Source: Cervus elaphus
Lineage: Eukaryota; Chordata; Mammalia; Artiodactyla; Cervidae
Assembly (NCBI RefSeq): GCF_910594005.1
Contig: NC_057848.1
Coordinates: 134,984,155-135,048,154, forward strand
DNA: 64,000 nt
Direction of reading: 5' to 3'
The position numbers and the translations under genes are program-made. The notes beneath the pieces were generated by a model, which saw nothing but the letters and a program-made list of their open reading frames with translations, had not been told where the DNA came from and ran no database searches. Positions 11,354 through 23,669 of this stretch are shown here, piece by piece (the first letter of the stretch is position 1; each line of letters opens with the position of its first letter).

Positions 11354-11830
11354 TTGTTGAGTCAGGGTTGGAAAAGAAGAGCATCTGAGTGGGGAGTTAG
11401 TTTATTAAGAACAAAGAGCAGAGATAATGTGGGCACTGCGGGTGCAGTGGGCCATCATCCTGACAGGCCAGGGAGAGTCAATAGTTTTTGTGAGTTAATA
11501 GCCACTTTTTATAGCCTCAAGACAAAATTCCTGCTGGATGGTTGACATTAGGTGATTGTTTGGGGTGCCTTAGGGTGTTTACTGGAGTAGGCGTAATTGG
11601 GAGTCAGGAAGCTTGTTAGTGATGATCAGGGGGCTTTTGGCAGTGATTTCAAAGGGGCTCAGTCAGCTTCAGAGGTGTCCTTGGTTCTGGACTCTGCTTC
11701 TGTGGCCTTGGTGCAAGTCCTCGCACCTCTGGCCTTGGGGGCAGGAGCTCAACATTCGTCCCTCTCCTTATTCATGGGCCAAATCTTTGGCCCATTAACA
11801 CCCTGCTCATGTCTAACTACCTGCCTATCC
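11354..11830 (-). repeat. Putative LTR of the decayed retrovirus
   Basis: Position is as expected after env on the minus strand. It carries a minus-strand AATAAA-type signal near 11,400 ('ttctTAATAAACTAACTCC'). I could not fix clean TG/CA ends and there is no partner LTR in the window, so this is tentative. Confidence 0.35.
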
Positions 11831-12769
11831 CGGTCTTGGGATGTGGGGACCCAGGTCATTGGGGCAAGGGGCACAGACCACTCTGGCTTCTTCCTGCTGG
11901 ACAGGGGCATCGTGGGGTCCTGGGTCCCAGTGCCCGCTCTCTGTCAGGGTGTATCTGCTCAGGGACTTGAGAGTCCGCAGACTGACAGAACCGCTTGTTC
12001 CAATGTGTTCACCAGCTGGTATCCTTGTTGTAACAGCATCTGGAGATTTTACTTGTTGTCTTCTAGAAAAAAACAAACTTAACAGGATGGTTAGAGATAT
12101 GTGGCCCAAAGATTAATAGAAGTAGAGAAGCTGCCAAGGGGCCTAGAAGAGAGGCTAGTCAGGAGAACTAGGATCAGACATTGGCCCATGATGTTGGTGT
12201 TTCTCTAGGTATGTGAAGATGCAAGAATTGGGACTCATGAAAATATCTAATTATCTGAAGACCTGTTCTGCCAGTTTTTCCCAGAGCACAAAGTGCCTCA
12301 TTTGTGATTGCTACCCTGAGCTCCTTTCAGGGGGTGTTGAAGGTCAGTAGCTGCAGTGGCTCCTGATTTAATCTCCATAGAGGCAAACAGCAAGTGCCAG
12401 TTCCAGTCAGAAGGGCTCCTTCACGGCTGTAGATTTGACCTTGGTTTTGGGGGCAACTCATGGTCCATTTTGTCCCATGGTGGTAGCAGTGCTCAGGTCT
12501 GGTGAAGATTTATTTTTGATAGGTCACTCAATATGCCATTAGTAGGCCATGAAAGTAACAAAAGTCCTGGACCATATCTGCCTTACTAGTCTCTTATAGT
12601 CCAGGAAAATATACCCTCGTGTTGCTTCTTCCCATATCTAGAGTTAACGTTATTACAATCATTGATCTCATATGGAACTATCTATCATCAGTTTATTAGA
12701 GACTCAGTCACACATTTGGTAATGTAAGAGACAACAGTTTTGCAAACTGTGCAATATAGAAAACAACAT

Positions 12770-13365
12770 GTTAGCAGTGTTTACAATAGCTAGGACATGG
12801 TAGCAACCTAGATGTGCATTGGCAGATGAATGGATAAGGAAGTTGTGGTACATATACACAATGGAATATTACTCAGCTATAAAAAAGAACGCATTTGAGT
12901 CAGTTCTAATGAGGTGGATGAAACTGGAGGCTATTATACAGAGTGAAGTAAGTCAGAAAGAGAAACACCAATACAATATATTAATGCATATATGTGGGAT
13001 TTAGAAAGACAATAATGACGATCCTATACGCAAGGCAGCAAAAGAGACACAGATGTAAAGAACAGACTTTTGAACTCTGTGGGAGAAGGGGAGGGTAGGA
13101 TGATTTGAGAGAACAGCACTGAAACATGTATATTACCATATGTAAAACAGATGACCAGTGCAAGTTTGATGCATGAAGTAGGGCACTCAAAGCCAGTGCT
13201 CTGGGAAAACCCAGAGGGATGGGGTGGGGAGGGAGGTGGTGGTGGGATTCAGGATGTGGGGGACACATGTACACCTGTGGGTGATTCATGTTGATGTATG
13301 GCAAAAACCACCACAATATTGTAAGGAAATTATCCTCCAATTAAATATAATTTTTAAAACAGAAA
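12770..13365 (+). mobile_element. Ruminant L1 3' end inserted in the retrovirus
   Basis: ORF2 C-terminus ('WYIYTMEYYSAIKKNAF', stop at about 13,004) followed by the ruminant L1 3' UTR with its G-rich tract ('ggggtggggagggaggtgg') and terminal 'ttatcctccaattaaatata'. 5' truncated. Confidence 0.85.
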
Positions 13366-13975
13366 ACACTATGCTAGTAGTAAGTTCACAAGTAAGAATT
13401 TAAGAACTTTTATTAGATGCAACCCACTATATACCATGTTGTCTGACTTTGTTGAACAACTGTAGGCTGGTGTTCATCTCCTGGTTGTAGGTCATGGGGC
13501 ACCTGATCTTTATCCAAAGATTGATTATGAAGTCAGGCTTCAGAAACAAACTTAGAGTGTCCTTTTATTAACTCAATTAGATCTTATAATAGTAAAACAT
13601 AACAGCAAGGGACTAACTGGGAAGTGAGTCTTGGTAAACACAGTCGTTAAATTAACAAAACTAGAATTTAATATTCAGTGAAACATAAATTTTTCTGGCC
13701 CCATTTTTATTAAACACAGTCAAGACTAATTTCTTTTTAAAATAAGTTTGATCCATTGACTATAGACACCGTACACCTGTCATGAGTTTTTGTAAGGTGG
13801 ATATTTTCTTCTAGAGATCCCTACTACACTTTGAAATCTCTGTATATGCCAGGAGACAGTCTTTTCATTTACCTGATAAGGTTATTCAGGGCTCAAGTGT
13901 CTCAAATTTCTGGAGGGACAAGGCAGAGAGAAAAAAGTTTTAATTTTACCCACAGGTATAAATTGCTAAATTGTT

Positions 13976-14260
13976 TTAGACCACAAGTAGTTTGAGGGGA
14001 AGAGCTTCTTTATATCTGAAAACAAAGATTAGAAGCCAGTGGTATGTCAGACAAAAAGTCATGAAAATTGTAATCATATTTAGCAGTTTATTTAATCCCA
14101 TGTAATTCATCTTTGTTCTGTTGTCCTTACCTGATGATTGGGGGTGGCAGTGACAGTGATAGTTTTTAAGAAGTTTGTGAAGTTTTTTTATTAACGCTTG
14201 TATGATTTGTCCAGTGAAGTGGGTGCCTTGAACACTGGAGATTGTAGAACATATATCCAA
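13976..14260 (-). pseudogene. Retroviral pol (integrase core) remnant
   Basis: An open piece of 94 codons contains QGTHFTGQIIQAL and, further on, HPQSSGK, both characteristic of the gammaretroviral integrase catalytic core. Frames before and after are broken. Non-functional remnant of an old integration. Confidence 0.6.
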
Positions 14261-14269
14261 GTGGAAGAC

Positions 14270-15690
14270 ACATTTTAAACATTTTTTTTCATTGTAAGAG
14301 CATCAACTCTGCAGCCAGGAACGGCTTTATCCCATCAAATGAAAGTGAGGTTTGTCAGGGAGCCAGGAAAGGCCAAACGGCCATCTTGGATTTCCCATAG
14401 CCCTGACTGTTTGATTTACAGCCATTCTTTATCCATTTTAAATTCCCTGATTTAGGAGTAGATGAGGGGTTAATTTTTGTAGAAGCAGAATGAGCTTTGT
14501 CTATGTGTGTCACAGTCTTCATAGATCATAGTGAAATAATACTCATTTTGCCAAAGTAACAATAAGTTTTGAAAACAAATATAAATCACTTAAAGATGAA
14601 GAAATTTACATAATCTGTTGTTAAAAAACCATATTCTAAGAAAAGTTTATTCTTTTAACAGGGAGAGAAAACCAAATTCCAGTTTGGTACCAGCTTATAT
14701 TCACTGTGAAACAAGAGTTATTCACTTAGCCAAAGTAACAATAAGATTTCAAATGCAGTTCAACATCTTAAGAAACTGGTACGATGCACAAAACTCTCTT
14801 CTCGGGGTCCATGTCCCACAAACATTTTTTACACTTTCTGTAAATACATCACTTGCTCAGTCAGAGAACAGGCACCTATAAGTTTAGACTTAACTTCCTT
14901 TTCCCTTAATAGAATGTAATTTCATTTCTTATACCTTTTTACTGAAAACATATACCCTACTTTCCTTCAGCAACCATGGACTGTCCTTTATATAAGCATT
15001 CCGTACATTGGTAAACATAAATCACCCAAAACTCCTAGGTCATTTGCATTTTCTTAAAAGTACCTTCACAATATCTATGTTCATTAGATTAACAAATAAA
15101 TGTTAATACCAGGTATTAATTTAATAATGAATATTTTCCAGTTCACATGAACCTGAAAGTGATTCAGTTTGATTTTTTTCTTGACTTAAGACTTGTATGA
15201 TTTGTAAGTGCTTACTTTTCTTTAGGCAGATTAAATAGAGCCCATTGACAGAATAACCTCAGCAATATTACCCAAAGACAAAGACACACACTGAGACATA
15301 CATAAACCTGGACAGAGATCTCAGTTTTCTGCTTGAGATTTAACATGTCTCTTTGCCCCCTTTTTCCCCTTGGCTTGAAGTTTTGCTAACTTGCTCATGA
15401 CTGGAGTCTCAGGCAAAGTGGGGTGTGTATTTCAGGGACATGGTAAGAGTTAACTTCAGGCTTTTTCCTAGGCATGTTTCTCTTTTCTCAGGCTGGGTCA
15501 GAGCTAAAAAGAGAAAAAGAGAGATTTTAACAAACCAGCTTTTTCCTAATTGCAATAGCAAAAAGAACCAGTTTTGCAATTTCAAAAAGATTTCATTTTA
15601 ACCAGTTGTTTTTTTCAGGGTCTAAAGAATATCATGGCTATCCAGTGTCAAAAATGTCATCTCTCTTTTTTGTAGTCATAGTTTCATAGA
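14270..15690. other. Unassigned AT-rich sequence inside the retroviral remnant
   Basis: No open frame or recognised repeat. A 17-mer (GCCAAAGTAACAATAAG) occurs twice, at 14,550 and 14,729. Probably decayed pol plus unknown insertions. Confidence 0.35.
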
Positions 15691-16313
15691 TAACATTTAA
15701 ATTAGAGAGTGCTCAAATTGGCTCTGATGACAGGGGCAGACTGATGTTGTCCCAGCCGCGATTGTTCCTCTGGGGAGGTGGGAGCTTAGTTTGATCAGAA
15801 GAATTTGGAAAAGTAAGGGAACTTGCAGAAAGAGGGGAAGCTTGGTTTCTTTTCCATTTTCTTCTCCCTCCCCCAACCCTGTCCCCAAGAGGTAGGAGGA
15901 GTGAGAAGGGGATTCTTTAGAATTTTAGGAGAGTTTTCCCAGGCTTTTGATTATAGGAGAAAGTCCTGGGCTCAGAAATCTGATGGAGAGGGAGAGCCAG
16001 AGGGAGTTGAGGGGATAAGGTGGCAAAAGAAAGACGTATGTGGCATGAGTCCCTTAGATCTGGAGTCAGACCAAGTGCCATAAAGGTTTGAGCATGAGGA
16101 ACAACAAAAGAGATCAAGTTGGAGGATTGTGTTATAATTTAGTGTGCCATTCAGAGGCCATTTTTCATATTTCCTCAATTTGTACTGGCTCCAAGTTTTG
16201 TTGCAAAAAGAATGTGAGCCTTTTCTTTCTAAGATTTTCAGGGTCAAATTTTTTCCAGGTCCTGAGAATACAGCCTTGAGGTGAATCTCAGGGAGGTTCT
16301 TGAGATGTACTCA

Positions 16314-18238
16314 TGTACACTGAATCGGTGATGCCATCCAACCATCTCATCCTCTGTTGCCCCCTTCTCCTCCTGCCCTCAATCTTTCCCAGCATGAGGG
16401 TCTTTTCCAATGAGTTGACTATTCACATCAGGTGGCCAAAATATTGGAGCTTCAGCATCAGTCTTTCCAATGAGTATTCAGGGTTGATTTCTTTTTGGAT
16501 AGGCTGGTTTGATCTCCTTTCTATCCAAGGGACTCCAAGAGTCTTCGCCAGCACCACAGTTTTAAAGCATCAGTTCTTCAGCACTTAGCCTTCTTTAAGG
16601 TTCAATTCTCACATCTGTACGTGAGTACTGGAAAAACCATAGCTTTGACTATACAGACATTTGTCGGCAAAGTGATGTCTCTTTTTTTTGATACGCTGTC
16701 TAGGTTTCCCATACCTTTTCTTCCAAGGAGCAAGAGACTTTTAATTTCATGGCTGCAGTCACCATCAGCAGTGATTTTGGAGCCCAAGAAAAGAAAATGT
16801 GTCACTGTTTCCACTTTTTCCCTATCTACTTGCCGTGAAATGATGGGACTGGATGCCATGATCTTTGTTTTTGAATGTTGAATTTTAAGCCAGCTTTTTT
16901 ACTCTCTGCTTTCACCCTCGTCAAGAGACTTTTTAGTTCCTCTTCACTGTCTGTCATTAGAGGGGTATCATCTGCATATCTGAGGTTGTTGATATTTCTC
17001 CCGGCAATCTTGATTCCATCTTGTGAGTCATCCAGCCCGACATTTCACATAATGTATTCTGCATAGATGTTAAATAAGCAGGGTGACAATATTCAGCCTT
17101 GACATACTCCTTTCTGAATTTTGAACCAGTCTGTTGTTCCATGTCCGATTATAACTGTTACTTCTTGTCCTGCATATAAGTTTCTCAGGAGACAGGTAAG
17201 GTGGTCTGGGATTCCCATCTCTAAGAATTTTCCACTGTTTGTTGTGATCCACACAAAGGCTTTAGTGTAGTCAGTGAAGCAGAAGTAGTTGTTTTGGAAT
17301 TCTGTTACTTTTTCTGTGATCCAACAGATGTTGGCAATTTGATGATCTCTGATTCCTCTGCCTTTTTTAAATCCAGCTTGTACATCTGGAAGTTCTCGGT
17401 TCATATACTGTTGAAGCCTAGCTTGAAGAATTTTGAGCATTACCTTGCTAGCATTTTAAATGGTTGCAATTGTATAGCAGTTTGCACATTCTTTGGCATT
17501 ACCTTTCTTTGGGATTAAATGAAAATTAACCTTTTCCAGTCCTGTAGCCACTGCTGAGTTTTCCAAATTTGCTGGCATATTGAATGCAGCACTTTAACAG
17601 CATCATCTTTTAGGATTTGAAATGGCTCAGCTTGAATTCCATTTCCTCCACTAGCCTTTTCATAGTGATGCTTCCTAACGCCCATTTGACTTCATACTCC
17701 AGTATATCTGGCTCTAGGTGAGTGACCACACAACCGTGGTTCTTTCTTGAAGAATAAATCGTGAAGACCTTTCTTGTATAGTTCTTATGTGTATTCTTAC
17801 CACCTCTTCTTAATTTCTTTTGCTTCTGTTAGGTCCTTGTGGTTTCTGTTCTTTATTGTGCCCATTTTTGCATGAAATGTTTGCTTTGTATCTCAAGTTT
17901 TTTGAAGGGATCTCTAGTCTTTGCCATTCTATAGTTTTCCTCTATTTCTTTCCACTGTTCACTCAGGAGTGTTTTCTTCTCCTTGCTGTTCTCTGGAACT
18001 CTACATTCAGTTGGGTTTACCTTTCCTTTTTTCTTTGCTTTTCACTTCTCTTCTTTTCCCAGCTGCTTGTAAGGCCTCCTCAGACAACCACGTTGCTTTA
18101 TTACATTTCTTTTTTCTTGGGGATGATTTTGGTCACCACCTCTTGTATGTGTTACGAGCTTCTGTCCATAGTGCTTCAGGTACTCTGTCTACCAGATCTA
18201 ATCCCTTGAAATAATCCTTTACTGTCACCTTTATTTGA
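16314..18238 (-). mobile_element. Long decayed BovB LINE lacking its 3' tail
   Basis: Starts at 'gaatcggtgatgccatccaa', about 110 bases inside the usual BovB end, and runs through the reverse transcriptase region toward the endonuclease side (about 1.9 kb). Minus-strand fragments such as ANICWITEKVTEFQNNYF (17,093-17,440) are RT pieces. Frameshifts and stops throughout. Confidence 0.85.
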
Positions 18239-18426
18239 TGCCCCAGTTGGCCCATGTATGGGCATTGAGAGACCCTAGAAGCTCTCTCTTCTGACCTTTC
18301 ACCATTAAACTATACACAAAGATATACCCTGCAAGGGCCATCTTCCTTTTGATTTATTCCATATTGTTCACATCCACCCCTAAGCTTATAGGTGAATAAC
18401 TTCATTGTTCTGGTTCATCCTTCCTG
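18239..18426. other. Unassigned sequence before duplicate copy 2
   Basis: No recognised element. Part of it may belong to the duplicated unit, because copy 1 is cut by the window edge. Confidence 0.3.
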
Positions 18427-20275
18427 TTTCCTTTTGCAAAAGTATGGAGATATATGCATATTTGCTCCTTTCCCCTTTGTTAAACAAATGGGAATGGATG
18501 ATTTACATATTTCTTGTGTATATAAATAAGTATACTCTGGAATCTACCCCACACCACCTCATAGAGATCGTCCACATTCTTTTCCTACAGCTACGTAGTA
18601 CTCCATATTGTGGGTGTATCATCATTTATTTAGCCAATAGCCTTGATTTGCACACTTGAGTAGTTTCTACTATTTTGTAAGTATGAGTAATGCTGAGTAT
18701 CCTTATGTCTGTGTATTTTCTTGTTGTTACTGGTGTGTTTTAAGAGGAAGGCACTAGAAATGGTATTTCTGGGTCAAAGGCTAAATGTTAATACAAATCT
18801 AGTTTTGTTAGATCCTGACAATTCACCTTCCATTGTGCGTTCTCACAATGTTCAAGAGTGTGTGTTACCCCACAGCCTTGTCAACAGAGTAATAACAGCT
18901 GTATTGTGGTATAATTCACATATAATACAGTGTACCCATTTAAAATGTACAGTGGTTTTTAGTATATGCACAGATTGTGCCAGCATCACAGTAATCAATC
19001 CTAGAACATTTTCATTACACCAAAAAGAAACTCCATACCCATTAATAGTTCCTCCTGTGTCCCCTCCCCCGAGCCCCTGGCAACCTCTCAATGCCTTCCT
19101 GACTAAGGAGTTGCCTATTCTGGACATCTTATATATGTAACATTTTGGTCTGGCTTCTTTCACTTACCATTATGTTTTCAAGGTTTGTCTGTGTGGTGTG
19201 TGTCAGTACATCATTCCTTTTTATGGTGGAACACTCATCTACTCTGGGGATGGATAGACCACAATCTGTTCATCTGGTCATCACTTGATGGACATTTGGG
19301 TTGTTTCCAGATTTTGGTTATCATGAGTAGTGCTGCTGTGAACATTTGTGTACAAGGTTTTTAAAATTTTTCATTTTTTTGTTTTTGAAAAATTTTTAAT
19401 TTTAGTATGTATACTTTATTTACAATGTTGTGCTAATCTCCACTATATAGCAGAGTGACTCAGTTATACACATATAGACATTGTTTTTAAAAACTCTTTT
19501 CCATTATGGTTTATCACAGAATATTGAATCAGTTCCTTGTGCTATACAAAGGAGCTTGTTCCTTATTCATCCTATATGTAATAGTTTACATCTGTAGTCC
19601 CAAACTCCCAGTCTTTCCCTGTGTCACTCCCCTGCCCTTTGGCAACCACAAGTCTATGTGAGTCTGTTTCCGTTTGTAGATAAGTTTATTTGTGCCACAT
19701 TTTATTTTATTTTTTTTTGTGCCACATTTTAGAGTCCACATATAGGTGACATAATATGGTATATTTTTCTCACTTCACTCAGTATGACAATCTCTACGTC
19801 AGTTCATGTTGCTGCAAATGGCATTATTTCATTCTTTTTTATGGCTGAGTAATATTCCATTGTATATATGTACCACATCTTTATCCATTCATCTGTCAAT
19901 GGACATTCAGTTTGTTTCCACACTTAGTGCTTCTATGAACACAGAGGTCCATGTATCTTTTTTAATGTTTTTTGTTGTGGTAAAAGTCATCACATAATAT
20001 AAAACATACTATTTTAACCACATTTAACTGTACAGTTCAGTGGCAATAAATACATTCACATTGTGCAACTCTCAGCATCAACCATCTCCAAAATTTTTCA
20101 CATTACTAGACTGAAAGTCTGTCCTCATGAAACTAACTCCCCACCCCCAGGCCCCTGATAACTACCAATGTACTTTCTGACTTTTACCAATTTGACTCTT
20201 CTAAGTACGTCTTTTAAGTGGAATCATACAGTATTTGTCTGCACCTTATAAATGCTACATTTTTAAACCTAATAT
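18427..20275 (-). mobile_element. Antisense L1M / L1MB / ruminant L1 / L1M stack in copy 2
   Basis: Same order as 1-2,335 but without the BovB, so it shows the empty site near 18,892 ('gtaataacagctgtattgtg'). L1M to about 18,890, L1MB-like to about 19,372, L1 3' end to about 19,960, L1M 3' UTR to about 20,275. Confidence 0.65.
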
Positions 20276-20278
20276 GTC

Positions 20279-20490
20279 TTGGGCTTCCCAGGTGGCTCAG
20301 TGGTAAAGAACCTGACTGTCAATGCAGGAGATGTGGGTTTGATCCCTGGATCAGGAAGATCTCCTGGAGAAGGAAATGCAAACCCACTCCAGCATTCTTG
20401 TGTGGGAAATCCCATGAACAGAGGATCCTGGTAGGCTGCAGTCCATGGGGTGGCAAAAGAGTTGGCTGTGACTTAGCAACTAAGCAACTA
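20279..20490 (+). mobile_element. Bov-tA SINE (copy 2 counterpart)
   Basis: tRNA head 'gggcttcccaggtggctcag', body to 'gacttagcaactaagcaact'. Orthologous in position to 2,336-2,530. Confidence 0.85.
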
Positions 20491-20839
20491 TGTATGTCCT
20501 ACAAATAGATTGTATCTTCCTTTCCCCCCCTGCACTGTATAGTAAGTTCTCATTAGTTATTTATTTTATACATAATAGCATATATATGTCAACCCCAGTC
20601 TCCCAATTTATCCCTTCCCCCTTAGTGTCCATACATTTGTTCTCTTTGCCTGTGACTCTATTTTTGCTTTGCAAATAGGTTCATTTGTACCATGTACACA
20701 GATTCCACATATATGCATTAATACACAAGAATTGTTTTTCTCTTTTTGCCTTACTTCACTCTGTGTGACAGACTTAAGGTCCTTCCACAGTCTCTACAAA
20801 TGGCACAATTTTGTTCCTTTTTATGGGTGAGTAATATTC

Positions 20840-20840
<1 letters not shown>

Positions 20841-20871
<31 letters not shown>
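20841..20871 (+). repeat. (GT)n microsatellite within L1
   Basis: About 15 GT units replacing the usual 'ccattgtatatatgtacca' of the antisense L1. Confidence 0.95.
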
Positions 20872-20873
<2 letters not shown>

Positions 20874-20885
20874 ACTACATCTTTA

Positions 20886-21362
20886 CTTTGCCAACAAAGG
20901 TCTGTCTAGTCAAGGCTATGGTTTTTCCAGTGGTCATGTATAGATGTGAGAGTTGAACGGTGAAGAAAGCTGAGCACCGAAGAACTGATGCTTTTGAACT
21001 GTGGTGTTGGAGAAGACTCTTGAGACTCCCTTGGACTACAAGGAGATCCAACCAGTCCATCCTAAAGGAGATCAGTCCTGGGTGTTCACTGGAGGGACTG
21101 ATGTTGAAGCTGAAACTCCAATACTTTGGTCACCTCATGAGAAGAGTTGACTCGCTGGAAAAGACCCTGATGCTGGGAAGGATTGGGGGGCAGGAGAAGG
21201 GGATGACAGAGGATGAGATGGCTGGATGGCATCGCCGACTCGATGGATGTGGGTTTGGGTAGACTCTGGGAGTTGGTGATGGACAGGGAGGCCTGGTATA
21301 CTGCGGTTCATGGGGTTGCAGAGTCGGACACGACTGAACAACTGAACTGAACTGAACTGACC
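20886..21362 (+). mobile_element. BovB LINE 3' fragment (private to copy 2)
   Basis: Plus-strand ORF2 end (for example LWCWRRLLRLPWTTRRSNQS) and tail 'ctgaactgaactgaactga'. Flanked by 9-bp duplications ACATCTTTA at 20,877-20,885 and 21,363-21,371. 5' truncated. Confidence 0.92.
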
Positions 21363-21704
21363 ACATCTTTATCTGTTCATCTGTTCATGGACATTTAGGT
21401 TGCTTCCATGTCATAGCTATTGGAAATAGTGCTGCAGTGAATGTTGGGGTTAATGTATCTTTTGAAATTATGGGTTTTTTTCTGGACAAATGCCCAAGAG
21501 TGGGATGGTTGGGTCACATGGTAGTTATAGTTTTAGTTTTTTGAGGAACCTCTCTACTATTCTCTTTAGTGATTGAACAGATTTACAGTCTCACCAACAG
21601 TGCAGGAGGGTTCTCTTTTTCCACATTCTCTGAAGCATTTATTGTTTGTACACTTTTTGATGATGGCCATTCTGCTGGTGTGAGGTAGTAGGTCACTGTA
21701 ATTT

Positions 21705-22605
21705 TATTTTTATTTTTTAAAGAACTTTACATTTTATTGGGAAATACTTGCAGAATGTTAACAGCCTCAGTATATGTCACTGGCATCACTATTAGCAATC
21801 TCCATTTCAAGGAGGACAAGGTGCTTCAGTGAAAGATCAGTAGGTGGCAAACTTCTACAATCCTTAGACAGAAGAAGGCCTGCAATGGGTAGCTCCGCTT
21901 CTAAAGAAATATTTGGGATTTGTACTTCTTTTATGGGGTATAGATGGTATTGGTTTTGTGTGTATGTGTGCATGTTACATTTTAAAAAGTACTGAATGAA
22001 AAATGTTTCTTTACAAATAGTTGTGAAGACATTTGCCATTTAAGCTAAATCAGTATGTATCAAAATCACTTGGTCAACCAATCAGTCCTGAAGGTCATCT
22101 GTGGGTGCTGTGGTTATCTCTGCCCCTGTGGGAAAGAAGGTAAAATAGAACACCCCTAAATTCACCTTCATTTCCCATCATCTGTGGTTGGAGATGCTCC
22201 ACTATGACCTAACTCTTACCTATTCTCAGTGTCTTGTGACCTGGAAGCAGATGTATACTGTACTTGGTTGGATAAGGTTTCAATTAGATTTTTGGAAGAA
22301 AATTTTGAGAGGAAATGTTGAAGGATAACCAGAACATTTGAGTAAGTCCATTGGAGTACAAAACATAGGAGACTGTAAAATCACCTTTTGTTTCTTAACT
22401 GAAAACTTGGATTTAGTGTTAACTTTTTTTTTTCATTCCTGAGATTTTTAAGACTTGAAGTTTATGCTGACAAATTCTGGGGAAAAATTATTTCTTCATT
22501 TATTCTCTTGGAGAGTCATTTTATAGTTAAAAGGCAATACAGTCTCTACAAATGGCACAGTTTTGTTCCTTTTCATGCCTGTGTAATATTCCCGTGTCTG
22601 TGTGT

Positions 22606-22653
<48 letters not shown>

Positions 22654-22904
22654 CACATCTTCTTTATCTATTCATCTGTTCATGGACATTTAGGTTGCTT
22701 CCATGTCCTAGCTATTGTAAATAGTACTGGATAATAAACCTTCTTATCCAAGGTTTTTGCTTTTCATGGTTTCATCTGTGGTCGTGGTGTTTTAGTCATG
22801 TCTGATTCTTGTGACCCCATGGACTGTAGCCTGCTGGGCTCCTCTGTCCATGGAATTTTCCAGGCAAATTACCAGAGAGGGTTACCATTTCCTTCTCCAC
22901 TTAC
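21705..22904 (-). mobile_element. Composite 1.2-kb insert with retrocopy-like 3' end
   Basis: Flanked by ACTGTAATTTT in L1 on both sides (about 21,697 and 22,905). On the minus strand it ends in CCAATAAAATG, then an A-rich tail, as in a processed transcript. Upstream of that lies about 800 bp of sequence I do not recognise, including a 90-codon open piece (21,767-22,039, containing LSLKHLVLLEMEIANSDASD). Further upstream are an antisense L1 3' fragment with a GT run (about 22,535-22,738) and a BovA-type SINE piece (about 22,790-22,900). Source gene unknown. Confidence 0.55.
22598..22651 (+). repeat. (GT)n microsatellite within a second L1 fragment
   Basis: A GT/CTGT run of about 50 bases at the same L1 position as the run at 20,841. 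Confidence 0.95.
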
Positions 22905-22961
22905 TGTAATTTTCATTTCTCTGATTATTAGTATTGATAAGCAACTTTCATATGTTTGTCG

Positions 22962-23097
22962 GCCAGGCAAGAACACTGGAGTGGGTTGCCATGCCCTCCT
23001 TCAGGGGATCCTCCTGACTCAGGGAGTTGAACCTGCATCTCTTATCTCTTGCATTGGCAGGTGGGTTCTTTACCACTAGCACCACCTGGGAAGCCCT
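22962..23097 (-). mobile_element. Truncated Bov-tA SINE, antisense
   Basis: 'ccaggcaagaacactggagt' through reversed tRNA head 'caccacctgggaagccc'. Private to copy 2; it replaces a few bases of L1. Confidence 0.8.
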
Positions 23098-23669
23098 GAT
23101 TTAGGGCTACCACCCATCTTTTGATTCGGATGTTTTTTTGATTGAGCTGCATGAGTTGTTTGTATATTTTAGAGATTACTCCCTTGTCAGCTGCTTCATT
23201 TGCAAATATTTTGTCCCATTCTGAGGGTCTTCTTTTTGTCTTGTTGATGGTTTCCTTTGCTGTGCAAAAGCTTTTAAGTTTAATTCGGTCCCATTTGTTT
23301 ATTTTGGTTTTATTTTCAAGATTTTATGGGATGAGTCAAAAAAGATCTTGCTGCAATTTATGCCAAAGTGTTCTGCCTTTGTTTTTCCTTTAAAAGTCTT
23401 ATGCTGTCTGGCTTTATATTTAGGTCTTTAATCCATTTTGAGTTTATTTTGGTGTATGGTTTTAGGAAGTGTTCTAATTTCATTCTTTTACATGTAGCTG
23501 CCCAGTTTTCCCGGCACCACTTATTGAAGAGGCTGTCTTTTCTCCATTGTATATTCTTGCATCCTTTGTCAAAGATGAGGTGACCATAGGTGCGTGGGTT
23601 TATTCGCTGGGCTTTCTGTCCTGTCCTATTGATGTATATTTCTGTTTTTGTGCCAGTACCCTATTGTCT

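Larger units (their letters stand above)
11354..16290 (-). mobile_element. Decayed class I (gamma-like) endogenous retrovirus, minus strand
   Basis: Read on the minus strand, the order is possible gag-like sequence (about 16,290 to 15,690), degenerate internal sequence, a pol integrase remnant (14,260-13,976), an env-end-like hydrophobic stretch (about 12,200-12,060) and an LTR-like region (about 11,830-11,354). An L1 3' end interrupts it at 12,770-13,365. No open retroviral gene survives. No second LTR is visible at the gag side, where a BovB begins. The class is inferred mainly from the integrase remnant; outer limits are approximate. Confidence 0.5.

Noticed and set aside
11597..12116. 161-codon plus-strand frame
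   Set aside because: It lies in the LTR/env-end region of the retroviral remnant, is mirrored by a minus-strand frame of the remnant, and shows no family resemblance.
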